A program made the position numbers and the translations under genes. Below the pieces are notes generated by a model that did not search any database, was not told the origin of the DNA, and saw nothing but the letters and a program-made list of their open reading frames with translations. This document shows positions 6,887 to 16,151 of a stretch of 17,538 nucleotides of DNA, piece after piece; positions within the stretch are counted from its first letter, which is position 1, and every line of letters starts with the position of its first letter. Source of the stretch: JBPEXY01 sp052031065 (GTDB lineage: Bacteria > Pseudomonadota > Gammaproteobacteria > Immundisolibacterales > Immundisolibacteraceae); contig JBPEXY010000188.1 of the NCBI GenBank assembly GCA_052031065.1, forward strand, positions 1-17,538. The letters run 5' to 3'.

Positions 6887-6917
6887 AAGGCACAGATTCC
6901 AAGGTAGAGGATGTTCA

Positions 6918-9449
6918 ATGGGTGACAAGCAAAAACTGGTGGTCATTGGTAACGGTATGGTTGGCCACAACCTGGTTGAGAAACTGGTTGAGTCCGGTAC
7001 AGCCAGCGGACTTGAAATCACCATTCTCTGTGAAGAGCCAAGAGTCGCCTATGACCGGGTCCACCTGAGCGAATATTTTGCCGGAAAAACCGCCGATGAC
7101 CTGGCGCTGACAACGACTGATTATTATCAGCAGCATGGCATCACGGTGCTGGTTGGGTGCGCCGCACAACAAATCGACCGTGATGGCCGCGTTGTCCACG
7201 CTGCAGATGGCAGATCGATTCCTTACGACCGGTTGGTTCTGGCTACCGGCTCGTATCCGTTTGTGCCGCCGATGCCGGGCCACGATCGCAAAAACTGTCT
7301 GGTTTACCGGACCATTGAAGACCTGGATGCGCTGACCGAGGCGGCAAAAACTGCATCGGTGGGTGCGGTGGTTGGCGGTGGTCTGCTTGGGCTGGAAGCG
7401 GCAAAGGCGATCAGGGATCTCGGCCTCGAAACCCATGTGGTTGAGTTTGCACCGCGGCTGATGGCGGTGCAGATTGATGATGGCGGCAGCAATATTCTAC
7501 GCAGCAAAATTGAATCACTTGGGGTGCAGGTCCACACCGGCAAAAACACGACGGAGATCGTCGATGGTAGTGATCGCTTTCACCGCATGAACTTTGCCGA
7601 TGGCAGTGAGCTGGAAACCGACCTGGTGCTCTTTTCTGCCGGTATTCGGCCGCAGGATCAGCTCGCCAGGGAAGCCGGACTGGAGATTGGTGAGCGCGGC
7701 GGTATCGCTATTGATAGCCGCTGCCGCACCAGCGACCCCGATATCTATGCGATAGGCGAGTGTGCGTTATGGAGCGGTCGTATATTCGGTCTGGTAGCGC
7801 CGGGTTACACCATGGCCAGCGTGGTGGCTGAAATTCTCTCCGGTGGCGATGCAGAGTTTACCGGCGCTGATATGAGTACCAAGCTGAAGTTAATGGGCGT
7901 TGATGTTGCCTCTATTGGCGATGCCCACGGCCGCACCGACAACAGCCGCAGTTACGCTTACAGCGACGAGCAGAATGAGGTTTACAAAAAAATTGTAGTT
8001 GACGCCACTGGTGACAAATTGCTGGGCGCGGTGCTGGTGGGTGATGCCAAAGAATACGGCACGCTGCTTCAGTATATGCTCAATGAAATCCAGCTGCCGG
8101 AACACCCGGATGACCTGATTCTGCCGCAACGCGACGGTGCTGCAGCAGTGGGGTTGGGGCCGGAGATGTTGCCGGAAACCGCGCAGATCTGCTCCTGTCA
8201 CGATGTCACCAAAGGTGACATCGTCACCGCCATTGATGATGGTGCTACCGACCTTGCCAGTGTCAAGGCAGTGACCAAAGCCAGCACCGGCTGTGGTGGC
8301 TGTGCCGCACTGTTGAAATCAGTGGTTGATGTGGAGCTGGCCAAGCGCGGCGTGGAGGTCAATACCGACATCTGTGAACATTTTCCCTACACTCGTCAGG
8401 ATCTCTACAACCTGGTGCTGGTGGAAAACCTGCACACTTTTGATGAACTGCTGGCGGCCCATGGCCGTGGCAAAGGGTGTGATATCTGCAAGCCGGCGAT
8501 CACCTCCATTCTCGCTTCCCGTTGGAATGAGTATGTGCTCGATAAGCCTCACTTTGGACTACAGGACACCAACGACCGTTTTCTCGCCAACATGCAAAAG
8601 GATGGAACCTATTCGGTGGTGCCACGCATAGCTGGCGGCGAAATTACGCCGGAGAAATTGATCGTTCTGGGTGAGGTGGCAAAAGAATTTAATCTCTATA
8701 CCAAAATCACCGGGGGCCAGCGGGTTGATCTGTTTGGTGCCCGTGTCGATCAACTGCCGGCGATCTGGCGCAAGTTAATTGATGCAGGATTTGAAACCGG
8801 CCACGCCTACGGCAAGGCAGTGCGCACGGTTAAATCCTGCGTCGGCAGCACCTGGTGTCGTTACGGGGTCGATGATAGCGTCGGTCTCGCCATCGAGATT
8901 GAGAACCGTTACAAGGGACTGCGTGCCCCGCACAAGCTCAAGTTTGCAGTTTCCGGCTGCACCCGCGAGTGTGCCGAGGCGCAGAGTAAGGATATTGGCA
9001 TCATTGCCACCGAAAACGGCTGGAATCTCTACGTCTGCGGCAATGGTGGTATGCGGCCGCGCCACGCCGATCTGTTTGCCACCGACCTCGATAAAGCGAC
9101 CTTGATTCGTTACATCGACCGGGTGTTGATGTTCTACGTGCGTACTGCAGACCGATTGCAGCGCACCTCGGTCTGGATGGAGAACATGGAAGGCGGTCTC
9201 GACTATCTGCGTTCGGTGGTGATCGATGATCGGCTGGGAATCAATGATCAGCTTGAGCAACAGATGCAGCTGTTGATCGAAAATTACCAGTGCGAATGGA
9301 AAACTGCCGTTAACGACGAGGAATCATTGAAGCGCTTCAACCACTTCGTCAACAGTGATCGGGCGGATGACAACATCGTCTTTGTCACCGAACGAGACCA
9401 GATCAGGCCTGCGCAGGAAGACGAAAAAACTTCAGCGGAGATGGTGTGA
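6918..9449 (+). CDS. nirB: NAD(P)H nitrite reductase, large subunit NirB
   Basis: An 843-residue cytoplasmic siroheme enzyme that reduces nitrite to ammonium; its length is close to that of E. coli NirB. Domains in order: FAD-binding (GNGMVG, 11-16); NAD(P)H-binding (GGGLLGLEAA, 153-162); a BFD-like [2Fe-2S] domain with C425, C427, C459 and C462; a second short cysteine-bearing segment KGCDICKP near 519-526; then the siroheme/[4Fe-4S] domain with C641, C647, C681 and C685 in CVGSTWC and SGCTREC, followed by SKDIGIIATENGWNLYVCGNGG in two adjoining stretches. All redox ligands are present, so it should be active. AGAGG lies seven bases before the ATG. It is the first gene of the plus-strand unit, behind a sigma-54 promoter, with nirD 79 bp downstream. 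NirB can serve assimilation or cytoplasmic nitrite detoxification and ammonification; the sequence does not decide which. Confidence 0.97.
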   Translation: MGDKQKLVVIGNGMVGHNLVEKLVESGTASGLEITILCEEPRVAYDRVHLSEYFAGKTADDLALTTTDYYQQHGITVLVGCAAQQIDRDGRVVHAADGRSIPYDRLVLATGSYPFVPPMPGHDRKNCLVYRTIEDLDALTEAAKTASVGAVVGGGLLGLEAAKAIRDLGLETHVVEFAPRLMAVQIDDGGSNILRSKIESLGVQVHTGKNTTEIVDGSDRFHRMNFADGSELETDLVLFSAGIRPQDQLAREAGLEIGERGGIAIDSRCRTSDPDIYAIGECALWSGRIFGLVAPGYTMASVVAEILSGGDAEFTGADMSTKLKLMGVDVASIGDAHGRTDNSRSYAYSDEQNEVYKKIVVDATGDKLLGAVLVGDAKEYGTLLQYMLNEIQLPEHPDDLILPQRDGAAAVGLGPEMLPETAQICSCHDVTKGDIVTAIDDGATDLASVKAVTKASTGCGGCAALLKSVVDVELAKRGVEVNTDICEHFPYTRQDLYNLVLVENLHTFDELLAAHGRGKGCDICKPAITSILASRWNEYVLDKPHFGLQDTNDRFLANMQKDGTYSVVPRIAGGEITPEKLIVLGEVAKEFNLYTKITGGQRVDLFGARVDQLPAIWRKLIDAGFETGHAYGKAVRTVKSCVGSTWCRYGVDDSVGLAIEIENRYKGLRAPHKLKFAVSGCTRECAEAQSKDIGIIATENGWNLYVCGNGGMRPRHADLFATDLDKATLIRYIDRVLMFYVRTADRLQRTSVWMENMEGGLDYLRSVVIDDRLGINDQLEQQMQLLIENYQCEWKTAVNDEESLKRFNHFVNSDRADDNIVFVTERDQIRPAQEDEKTSAEMV

Positions 9450-9477
9450 TCAGGTTGCGTAAAGCGCTTCATCGGCA

Positions 9478-9493
9478 TCTATCCATCGATAGA
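9478..9493 (+). repeat. Small hairpin between nirB and nirD
   Basis: TCTATC (9478-9483) and GATAGA (9488-9493) form a 6-bp perfect stem with the loop CATC. The palindrome AAGCGCTT lies a few bases upstream. No T-run follows. It may be an mRNA-stability element that sets the NirB to NirD ratio, or chance. Confidence 0.35.
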
Positions 9494-9528
9494 GACACGG
9501 ACGTCACTGACTGGTCGGAGATAACAAA

Positions 9529-9891
9529 ATGAGTGCTACTGCTAGCCTAGAAGAAGAGTGGATTGACGTCTGCTCAATCCAGGACCTGCAGCCCAATGCA
9601 GGCGTCGGCGCGCTGCTTGCAGAGACCCAGGTGGCGCTGTTTTACCTGCCGGACGAACCTGAGCATGTATTTGTGATTGGCAACTATGACCCAATAGGTC
9701 GTGCCAATGTGCTTGCCCGTGGCATCGTTGGCTCGCTGGGTGATCGCCTGGTGGTCGCCTCGCCACTTTATAAACAGCATTTCGACTTGCGTAGCGGCGA
9801 ATGCGTGGAGGAGCAGGGAGTCTCCGTTCCGGTATATCCGGTGCGGCTTGTCGATGGCCGGGTTGAGATCTACAAGGCAGTCCGGCAATGA
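9529..9891 (+). CDS. nirD: Nitrite reductase, small subunit NirD
   Basis: A 120-residue Rieske-fold small subunit that partners NirB in cytoplasmic nitrite reduction. The core NYDPIGRANVLARGIVG followed by LVVASPLYKQHFDLRSGEC aligns with the NirD pattern (N-x-DP, VL-RG, VASP-x-x-KQ-x-F-x-L). As in other NirD proteins, the cysteine/histidine pairs that bind the Rieske cluster are absent, so it is a structural partner rather than an electron carrier. It has about a dozen more residues than E. coli NirD, mostly at the N-terminus. GGAG lies eight bases upstream of the ATG. It sits 79 bp after nirB and 79 bp before narG, with no terminator on either side, which supports one long message. Confidence 0.93.
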   Translation: MSATASLEEEWIDVCSIQDLQPNAGVGALLAETQVALFYLPDEPEHVFVIGNYDPIGRANVLARGIVGSLGDRLVVASPLYKQHFDLRSGECVEEQGVSVPVYPVRLVDGRVEIYKAVRQ

Positions 9892-9970
9892 GGTTTTTAT
9901 CTACCGATGCCACAACAGCTCAACTTACTACTACCAAGCTAACTATTCACTCCCCCGGAGCAGCCCGATA

Positions 9971-12900
9971 ATGAGCCATTTTCTCGACCGGCTACGTTAC
10001 TTCTCCCGCCAGCGCGATTCCTTCTCCAACGGCCACGGCGTGACCACCGATGATGACCGCCAGTGGGAAGATGGATATCGCAACCGCTGGCGCTTCGACA
10101 AGGTGGTGCGCTCCACCCATGGGGTTAACTGTACCGGCGGTTGCAGCTGGAACATCCATGTCAAAAGCGGTCTGGTGGCCTTCGAGACCCAGGCGACCGA
10201 TTACCCGCGCACCCGCCCGGACCTGCCCAACCACGAACCGCGTGGCTGCCAGCGTGGTGCCAGTTACAGCTGGTATCTCTACAGTCCGCACCGGGTCAAA
10301 CATCCGATGATCCGGGGCCGTCTGCTTGATCTCTATCGCACCGAAAAAGCCCTCGGCAAAGACCCGGTGGAAGCCTGGACCGCCATTCAGCAGGACCCGG
10401 ACAAACGCAAATCCTATACGGCAGTTCGCGGTCTCGGCGGATTTGTGCGTACCGACTGGGATGAAATTACCGAGATCATCGCCGCCGCCAACGTCTATAC
10501 CATCAAAAAACACGGTCCTGACCGCATCGCCGGGTTTTCGCCGATCCCGGCGATGTCGATGATCAGCTATGCTGCTGGTAGTCGCTACATGTCATTGATT
10601 GGCGGCACCAGTCTGTCGTTTTACGACTGGTACTGCGATTTGCCGCCCTCCTCACCGCAAACCTGGGGTGAGCAGACCGACGTGCCGGAAGCCGCCGACT
10701 GGTACAACTCCGGTTACCTGGTGGTCTGTGGTGCCAACCTGCCGATGACCCGCACCCCGGACGCCCATTTTTATTCCGAAGTGCGCTACAAGGGCACCAA
10801 AGTGGTGGCGGTGGCACCGGACTACGCGGAATATGTGAAATTCGCCGATCTATGGATGCCAGCCAAACAAGGTACCGATTCGGCGCTGTTTCTGGCCATG
10901 GGTCACGTGGCGCTGAAAGAGTTCTTTATCGACCGTCAGGAAACTTATTTTCAGGAATACGCCCGCCAGTTCACCGACCTGCCGATGCTGGTCATGTTGC
11001 GGCCCTTTACCGATGCCGATGGTAACAGCGGCTATACCAGTGACCGTTTTGTCCGCGCCAGCGATTTTGATGGCGACCTCGGTGAGTCCAACAACCCGGA
11101 CTGGAAAACCATCGTCATCGACGCCAACAGTGGTAACCCGGTCGCGCCCAACGGCACCATCGGTTTTCGCTGGGGTGAAGAGGGTAAATGGAACCTGCTG
11201 GAAAAGGCGGGAGCGGATCAGCAGCAGACCTCTGCGCAGATCACCCTGCTGGACGGCGAGCATGAAACCGTTGCAGTCCACTACCCCGATTTTGAGGGCA
11301 CCGACAGCGGCGCTGCCGGCACCATGGTACGCAATGTCGCCGCACGCAAACTGATGTTAAACGGTGAAGAGACCCTGGTGGCCACCGTGTTTGATCTGCA
11401 GGCGGCGCACTATGGGGTTGATCGCGGCCTCGGTGGCGTCGCGGCCAGTAGTTACGACGATGCCGAGGTTCCATTTACACCGGCCTGGGCGGAAGCGATT
11501 ACCGGCGTCAAACGGGCCGATATTGAGCGCACCGGGCGCGAATTTGCCGACAATGCAGCGAAAACCCGCGGTAAATCGATGGTGATTCTCGGTGCCGGTC
11601 TGAACCACTGGTACCACAACGACATGAACTACCGCGCGATCATGAACCTGCTGCATCTGTGCGGGTGTGTCGGTCAGAGTGGTGGTGGCTGGGCCCATTA
11701 CGTGGGGCAGGAAAAATTGCGCCCGCAGGCTGGCTGGGCTCCGATTGCTTTTGCGCTCGACTGGCAGCGGCCACCGCGGCAAATGAACGGCACCAGTTTC
11801 TTCTATTTTCATACCGACCAGTGGCGTTATGAACGGCTCGATGCCGATCAGCTGCTGGCACCCACCGCGAAGGGCGCTTACCGCGGGCATAACCTTGCGG
11901 ATTACAACGTCGTTTCCCAACGGCTTGGCTGGCTGCCATCGGCACCCCATTTCAACAAAAACCCGCTGGATATCTGCGATGAAGCGGTCGCCGCCGGTGC
12001 CAGCGACGATCAGGCCATTGTCGATCACCTGGTTGCGCAGCTGAAAAGCGGTGACACCGCGTTTTCCGGCGAGGACATCGATGCGCCTGAAAACCACGTC
12101 CGCAACCTGTTTGTCTGGCGCGCCAACCTGCTCGGCACCAGCGCCAAGGGACATGAGTATTTCCTCAAGCATCTACTCGGTGCGCAGAACGGCGTGATGC
12201 AGGACGTGGTGCCGGAAGCACAGGGCGAAGAGATCAAGTGGCATGCTGAGGCCCCGATTGCCAAACTCGACCTGCTGGTGGATATCAACTTCCGCCTCAA
12301 CTCAACCGGTGCCTACTCTGACATTATCCTGCCGACCGCCACCTGGTACGAAAAGGACGACATCAACACCACCGATATGCACCCATTTATCCACCCGCTG
12401 ACCGCTGCGGTCGATCCGGGCTGGGAGAGCAAGAGTGACTGGCAGATCTTCCGCAAGATCGCCGGTAGCTTTGCGCAGCTGGCGGAGAAACACCTCGGTG
12501 TGCGCAAGGATCTGGTGGCGATTCCAATGATGCATGACAGCCCCGCAGAGCTGGCCCAGTCGACCGATGTGAAGGACTGGAAACGCGGAGAAGTTGATCT
12601 GATCCCCGGCAAGACGGCGCCCATTTTCAAGGTCGTCGAACGCGACTACGGCGCGGTATCGAAAAAATTCAACGCCCTCGGACCGCTGATGAAATCCCTT
12701 GGCAACAACGTCAAGGGCATCGACTGGAATACCGATGAAGAGTACGACCACCTGAAAGCGACCTCCTACACCATTACTGAGGAGGGCATCACCCAGGGCA
12801 TGCCGTCGCTGCAGGAGGACATCAACGTCTGCGACTCGATCATGGCGATGGCACCGGAAACCAATGGCGAGGTGGCCTGGAAGAGCTGGCAGGCGCTGTC

Positions 12901-13864
12901 GACCAAAACCGGTATTGATCACACGCCACTGGCGGGTGACCGGCGTGCGGACCGCATTACTTTTCGCGACATCAAGGCACAGCCGCGCAAAATTATCACT
13001 GCGCCCACCTGGTCTGGTGTTGAGTCGGAGGAGGTGAGTTACACCTCCGGCTACACCAACGTTCACCACCACATCCCGTTTCGTACCCTCACCGGGCGCG
13101 CCCAGTTCTATCAGGACCACGAGTGGATGCTCGATTTTGGCGAGGGCTTCTGCACCTGGCGGCCACCGGTTGATCTGCAGGCAACCCTGGGTGTGGATGA
13201 AAAACTCGGCGACAAGCCGCACCTGGTGCTGAACTGGATTACGCCCCATTCCAAGTGGGGTATTCACAGCTCCTACAACGATAACCTGCGCATGCTGACC
13301 CTGTTTCGCGGCGGGCCGGTGGTCTGGGTGTCGGAAACCGACGCGCAGAAAATCGGCCTCAAGGATAACGACTGGGTCGAGGCGCTCAACAGCAACGGTG
13401 CCACCGTCGCCCGTGTGGTGGTGAGTCAGCGTATCCCCGAAGGGATGGCGATGATGTACCACGCCCAGGAGAAGATCGTGAACGTGCCCGGTTCCAACAC
13501 CACCGGCAAGCGCGGCGGCATTCTCAATTCCGTCACCCGGGTGGTGGTGAAACCAACCCACATGATTGGCGGTTATGCCCAGCTCGCCTACGGTTTTAAC
13601 TACTACGGCACGGTCGGCTCCCAGCGTGACGAGTTTGTACTGCTGCACAAGATTGAGGATCAGGACGTTGACTGGCTGGAGCGGCCACTGACTGATGAAC
13701 GTGAGGCACAGCTCAATCCGCCGGGAATACACCAGGCACCCTACGAGTTGCCAGCCGGGTTCGAGGATGCCCCGGAACGGGAAGAGAACGTCTTTGAACA
13801 GTCCGACCGCGACACCGAAACAGCGGCTGCGGCGATGAACACCACCGAAGGAGAAACATCATGA
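9971..13864 (+). CDS. narG: Respiratory nitrate reductase, alpha (molybdenum) subunit NarG
   Basis: The catalytic subunit that reduces nitrate to nitrite at a bis-MGD molybdenum centre on the cytoplasmic face of the membrane. I start it at the ATG at 9971 (MSHFLDRLRYFSRQ, the standard NarG beginning), giving 1297 residues; the frame is open further upstream but overlaps nirD. The FS0 [4Fe-4S] ligands are H50, C54, C58 and C93 (THGVNCTGGCSW and RGCQRGAS), and the molybdenum-ligand aspartate is D223 in FYDWYCDLPP. All match E. coli NarG positions when its initiator methionine is counted. It is about 50 residues longer than E. coli NarG, including an acidic, alanine-rich C-terminal tail. GGAG lies ten bases before the start. 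Its stop overlaps the narH start (ATGA), so the two are translationally coupled. I see no promoter in the 79 bp after nirD. Confidence 0.97.
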   Translation: MSHFLDRLRYFSRQRDSFSNGHGVTTDDDRQWEDGYRNRWRFDKVVRSTHGVNCTGGCSWNIHVKSGLVAFETQATDYPRTRPDLPNHEPRGCQRGASYSWYLYSPHRVKHPMIRGRLLDLYRTEKALGKDPVEAWTAIQQDPDKRKSYTAVRGLGGFVRTDWDEITEIIAAANVYTIKKHGPDRIAGFSPIPAMSMISYAAGSRYMSLIGGTSLSFYDWYCDLPPSSPQTWGEQTDVPEAADWYNSGYLVVCGANLPMTRTPDAHFYSEVRYKGTKVVAVAPDYAEYVKFADLWMPAKQGTDSALFLAMGHVALKEFFIDRQETYFQEYARQFTDLPMLVMLRPFTDADGNSGYTSDRFVRASDFDGDLGESNNPDWKTIVIDANSGNPVAPNGTIGFRWGEEGKWNLLEKAGADQQQTSAQITLLDGEHETVAVHYPDFEGTDSGAAGTMVRNVAARKLMLNGEETLVATVFDLQAAHYGVDRGLGGVAASSYDDAEVPFTPAWAEAITGVKRADIERTGREFADNAAKTRGKSMVILGAGLNHWYHNDMNYRAIMNLLHLCGCVGQSGGGWAHYVGQEKLRPQAGWAPIAFALDWQRPPRQMNGTSFFYFHTDQWRYERLDADQLLAPTAKGAYRGHNLADYNVVSQRLGWLPSAPHFNKNPLDICDEAVAAGASDDQAIVDHLVAQLKSGDTAFSGEDIDAPENHVRNLFVWRANLLGTSAKGHEYFLKHLLGAQNGVMQDVVPEAQGEEIKWHAEAPIAKLDLLVDINFRLNSTGAYSDIILPTATWYEKDDINTTDMHPFIHPLTAAVDPGWESKSDWQIFRKIAGSFAQLAEKHLGVRKDLVAIPMMHDSPAELAQSTDVKDWKRGEVDLIPGKTAPIFKVVERDYGAVSKKFNALGPLMKSLGNNVKGIDWNTDEEYDHLKATSYTITEEGITQGMPSLQEDINVCDSIMAMAPETNGEVAWKSWQALSTKTGIDHTPLAGDRRADRITFRDIKAQPRKIITAPTWSGVESEEVSYTSGYTNVHHHIPFRTLTGRAQFYQDHEWMLDFGEGFCTWRPPVDLQATLGVDEKLGDKPHLVLNWITPHSKWGIHSSYNDNLRMLTLFRGGPVVWVSETDAQKIGLKDNDWVEALNSNGATVARVVVSQRIPEGMAMMYHAQEKIVNVPGSNTTGKRGGILNSVTRVVVKPTHMIGGYAQLAYGFNYYGTVGSQRDEFVLLHKIEDQDVDWLERPLTDEREAQLNPPGIHQAPYELPAGFEDAPEREENVFEQSDRDTETAAAAMNTTEGETS

Positions 13865-15501
13865 AGGTGCGCGCCAATTTTGCGCTGGTATTCAACCTCG
13901 ACAAGTGCATCGGATGCCACACCTGTTCGGTGACCTGTAAAAACGTCTGGACCAACCGCAAGGGCGTCGAGTACGCCTGGTTTAACAACGTTGAGTCGAA
14001 GCCCGGCGTCGGCTACCCGAAAAACTGGGAAGACCAGGGCAAATGGAACGGCGGCTGGACCCTCAACAGCGGCAAGGTGGAGCTGAAATCCGGTAGCAAG
14101 GTGAAACGGCTGCTGAACATTTTCATGAATCCCGACATGCCGACCATCGACGACTATTACGAGCCGTTCACCTACGACTACGGTCATCTGCAGACCAGTC
14201 CGCTGGCGGAAGCAACGCCCACCGCCAGGCCGCGGTCGCTGCTCGACGGCAGTCAGATGGAAAAGATCGAGTGGGGTCCCAACTGGGAAGATGACATGGC
14301 CGGCGAGTTCCACAAGCGCGGTCAGGATCGTAACTTCCGCAATTTTGAACAGGTCGAGAAGGAAATTTACTCGGAGTTTGAAAACTCTTTCAACGTCTAC
14401 CTGCCGCGAATCTGCAACCACTGTGTCAACCCGTCCTGCGTGGCTTCATGCCCGTCGGGTGCCATGTACAAACGCGAAGAAGACGGCATTGTGCTGGTGG
14501 ACCAGGACCGCTGCCGCAGCTGGCGCATGTGTGTCAGCAACTGCCCCTACAAGAAGGTTTACTACAACTGGGAGTCGGGCAAGGCGGAAAAATGCACCGC
14601 CTGTTATCCGCGTGTTGAATCGGGACTGCCGACGGTCTGTTCCGAAACCTGCGTCGGCCGTATTCGTTACAACGGCGTGATGCTCTACGACGCTGACCGC
14701 ATCGAAGAGCTGGCCAGCGTACCGGACGAGCAGGACCTTTATCAGGCGCAGCGGGATATCTTTCTTGACCCCAACGACCCCGAGGTGATCGCCCAGGCGC
14801 GCGCCGATGGTGTGCCCGAGTCGTGGATTGAAGCGGCAAAAAATTCGCCGATCTACAAACTGGCGATGGAGTGGGAGGTGGCTTTCCCGCTGCACCCGGA
14901 ATTTCGCACACTGCCGATGGTCTGGTACGTGCCGCCGCTGTCGCCGATACAGTCACAGATCGATCAGGGCAACCTGCCTACCCATGGTGACGGCGTGATT
15001 CCGAAGCTCGAAACCCTCAAGGTGCCGATCAAGTTCATCGCCAATCTGCTCACCGCCGGTAAGGAGGAGCCGATTGTGCAGGGGCTGAAACGCATGATCG
15101 CCATGCGCAGCTACATGCGCTCGGTGACGGTGGAGAACAACCCCGATACCGCCGTGCTCGATGAGGTGGGCCTTAGCGAAGCGCAGGTGAAAGAGATGTA
15201 CCGCTACATGGCGATTGCCAACTATGAGGATCGCTTTGTGATTCCCACCGGCCATGAAGAGCTGCGCCAGGACGACTTCTACGCCTTTCAGGGGCAGAAC
15301 GGCTTCAGTTTTGGTAATGACGGCAACAGCGAGTCAACCCAGCAGGGGCTGTCGCTGCTGCCGGAAAAGCGTAAGGCGTCGGTGGATATCCTCAAATTCG
15401 TGCCCAATGCCGGCAAAAACAAACCGCTGCCGCGTGACGGCGATGGCAGTGGGATAGGTACCGGTGAAGCGGCCGCAACCAGTAAAGACAGGGTAGGGTA
15501 G
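13861..15501 (+). CDS. narH: Respiratory nitrate reductase, beta (iron-sulfur) subunit NarH
   Basis: A 546-residue electron-transfer subunit that carries electrons from the NarI haems to NarG through four clusters. Cysteines sit at 16, 19, 22 and 26 (KCIGCHTCSVTC); 185, 188, 193 and 197 (CNHCVNPSCVASC); 218, 224 and 228 (CRSWRMCVSNC); and 245, 248, 260 and 264. W221 occupies the slot where a fourth cysteine would be, the hallmark that makes one cluster [3Fe-4S] in NarH. This spacing is the same as in E. coli, offset by one residue from about position 185. The C-terminal tail is about 34 residues longer than in E. coli and rich in G, S and D. The start overlaps the narG stop by four bases, and narJ begins four bases after its stop. 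Confidence 0.97.
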   Translation: MKVRANFALVFNLDKCIGCHTCSVTCKNVWTNRKGVEYAWFNNVESKPGVGYPKNWEDQGKWNGGWTLNSGKVELKSGSKVKRLLNIFMNPDMPTIDDYYEPFTYDYGHLQTSPLAEATPTARPRSLLDGSQMEKIEWGPNWEDDMAGEFHKRGQDRNFRNFEQVEKEIYSEFENSFNVYLPRICNHCVNPSCVASCPSGAMYKREEDGIVLVDQDRCRSWRMCVSNCPYKKVYYNWESGKAEKCTACYPRVESGLPTVCSETCVGRIRYNGVMLYDADRIEELASVPDEQDLYQAQRDIFLDPNDPEVIAQARADGVPESWIEAAKNSPIYKLAMEWEVAFPLHPEFRTLPMVWYVPPLSPIQSQIDQGNLPTHGDGVIPKLETLKVPIKFIANLLTAGKEEPIVQGLKRMIAMRSYMRSVTVENNPDTAVLDEVGLSEAQVKEMYRYMAIANYEDRFVIPTGHEELRQDDFYAFQGQNGFSFGNDGNSESTQQGLSLLPEKRKASVDILKFVPNAGKNKPLPRDGDGSGIGTGEAAATSKDRVG

Positions 15502-15505
15502 AGCG

Positions 15506-16075
15506 ATGCGCTTCTATAAATTTATGGCGCTGTTGTTGGAGTACCCCTCCAACGAGTTCTGCGCTCATCTGGATGAACTGGCAGAGACGGTTGATGAGTT
15601 CAACCTCTCCGCCGACGAGAAGCGGGTGCTGGCGGATTTCATCGCCTGGTGCCAGTCGCTGGATGCAACCGCGCTGCAGGCCAAATACGTAGAGACCTTT
15701 GACCTGACGCCCGATCACTGCCTCTACCTGACGCACCATCTTTATGAGGAAGAGGACCGCGAGCGCGGCGCAACGCTGGCAACCCTGAAAGAGTTTTTTC
15801 GCCACAACGGCTTTGAAGTTGCCAATGGTGAACTGCCCGACTATGTGCCGTTGATTCTTGAGTTTGTCAGCCAGTGTGATGATCTGGCCGTGACCGGCAG
15901 CCTGCTGCAGCAGAGTGGCCCGGCACTCGAAGAGGTGGCCACACGACTGGTGGCCCACCAATTACCGTGGGGGCCGCTGCTGGAGGTGCTGCTCAACCAG
16001 CTCGACCCGGCGCGCCATCAGTCGGAGCCATCGACCACCGTGGATAGACCGCAACCCAGCGCAAGTGTCGCCTGA
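15506..16075 (+). CDS. narJ: Nitrate reductase assembly chaperone NarJ
   Basis: A 189-residue TorD/NarJ-type chaperone that holds NarGH in the cytoplasm while the molybdenum cofactor and clusters are inserted, before docking to NarI. It is mostly helical, beginning with the family pattern FYKFMALLLEYPS. The conserved region YVETFDLTPDHCLYLTHHLY followed by EEEDRERG is at 61-88, matching the NarJ pattern of Y-x-x-x-FD, a histidine-rich segment and RERG. The length is below the roughly 236 residues of E. coli NarJ but normal for many proteobacterial versions. The last 20 residues are low-complexity. AGGGTAG overlapping the narH stop serves as ribosome binding site. narI follows after 76 bp, a gap in which I see nothing else. 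Confidence 0.95.
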   Translation: MRFYKFMALLLEYPSNEFCAHLDELAETVDEFNLSADEKRVLADFIAWCQSLDATALQAKYVETFDLTPDHCLYLTHHLYEEEDRERGATLATLKEFFRHNGFEVANGELPDYVPLILEFVSQCDDLAVTGSLLQQSGPALEEVATRLVAHQLPWGPLLEVLLNQLDPARHQSEPSTTVDRPQPSASVA

Positions 16076-16151
16076 TCGGCATGGTCACGATGATCCGCTG
16101 TTTAGTCCAGAAACCAGTTTTTAGCCCAAACCACGCAAACGGAAGCCAATC

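Larger units (their letters stand above)
6174..6917. other. 744-bp non-coding divergent control region between narK and nirB
   Basis: I see no credible gene here on either strand. The region is bounded by sigma-54-type promoters pointing outward (6223-6238 minus, 6779-6794 plus). Between them lie an NtrC-like dyad (6376-6392), a possible second half-site (6439-6455) and inverted repeats at 6308-6350, 6627-6638 and 6741-6763. The last 113 bases would be a structured nirB leader. The size is generous for a simple intergenic gap and fits enhancer-type control with DNA looping. Confidence 0.7.

Noticed and set aside
9924..9937. NarL-type heptamers (TACTACT, TACTACC) upstream of narG
   Set aside because: The fifth base is wrong for TACYYMT and the arrangement is not the 7-2-7 form.
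9701..9970. Upstream in-frame extension of narG (90 extra residues)
   Set aside because: It overlaps nirD and the nirD-narG gap, is not NarG-like, and the canonical NarG start MSHFLDRL is at 9971.
11357..12172. Open frame of 271 codons on the minus strand opposite narG
   Set aside because: It is a shadow of narG with no recognisable motif.
12302..13732. Long open frame (476 codons) on the minus strand opposite narG
   Set aside because: It is opposite well-conserved narG codons, has no domain I recognise and a low-complexity composition; such frames are common opposite GC-rich genes.
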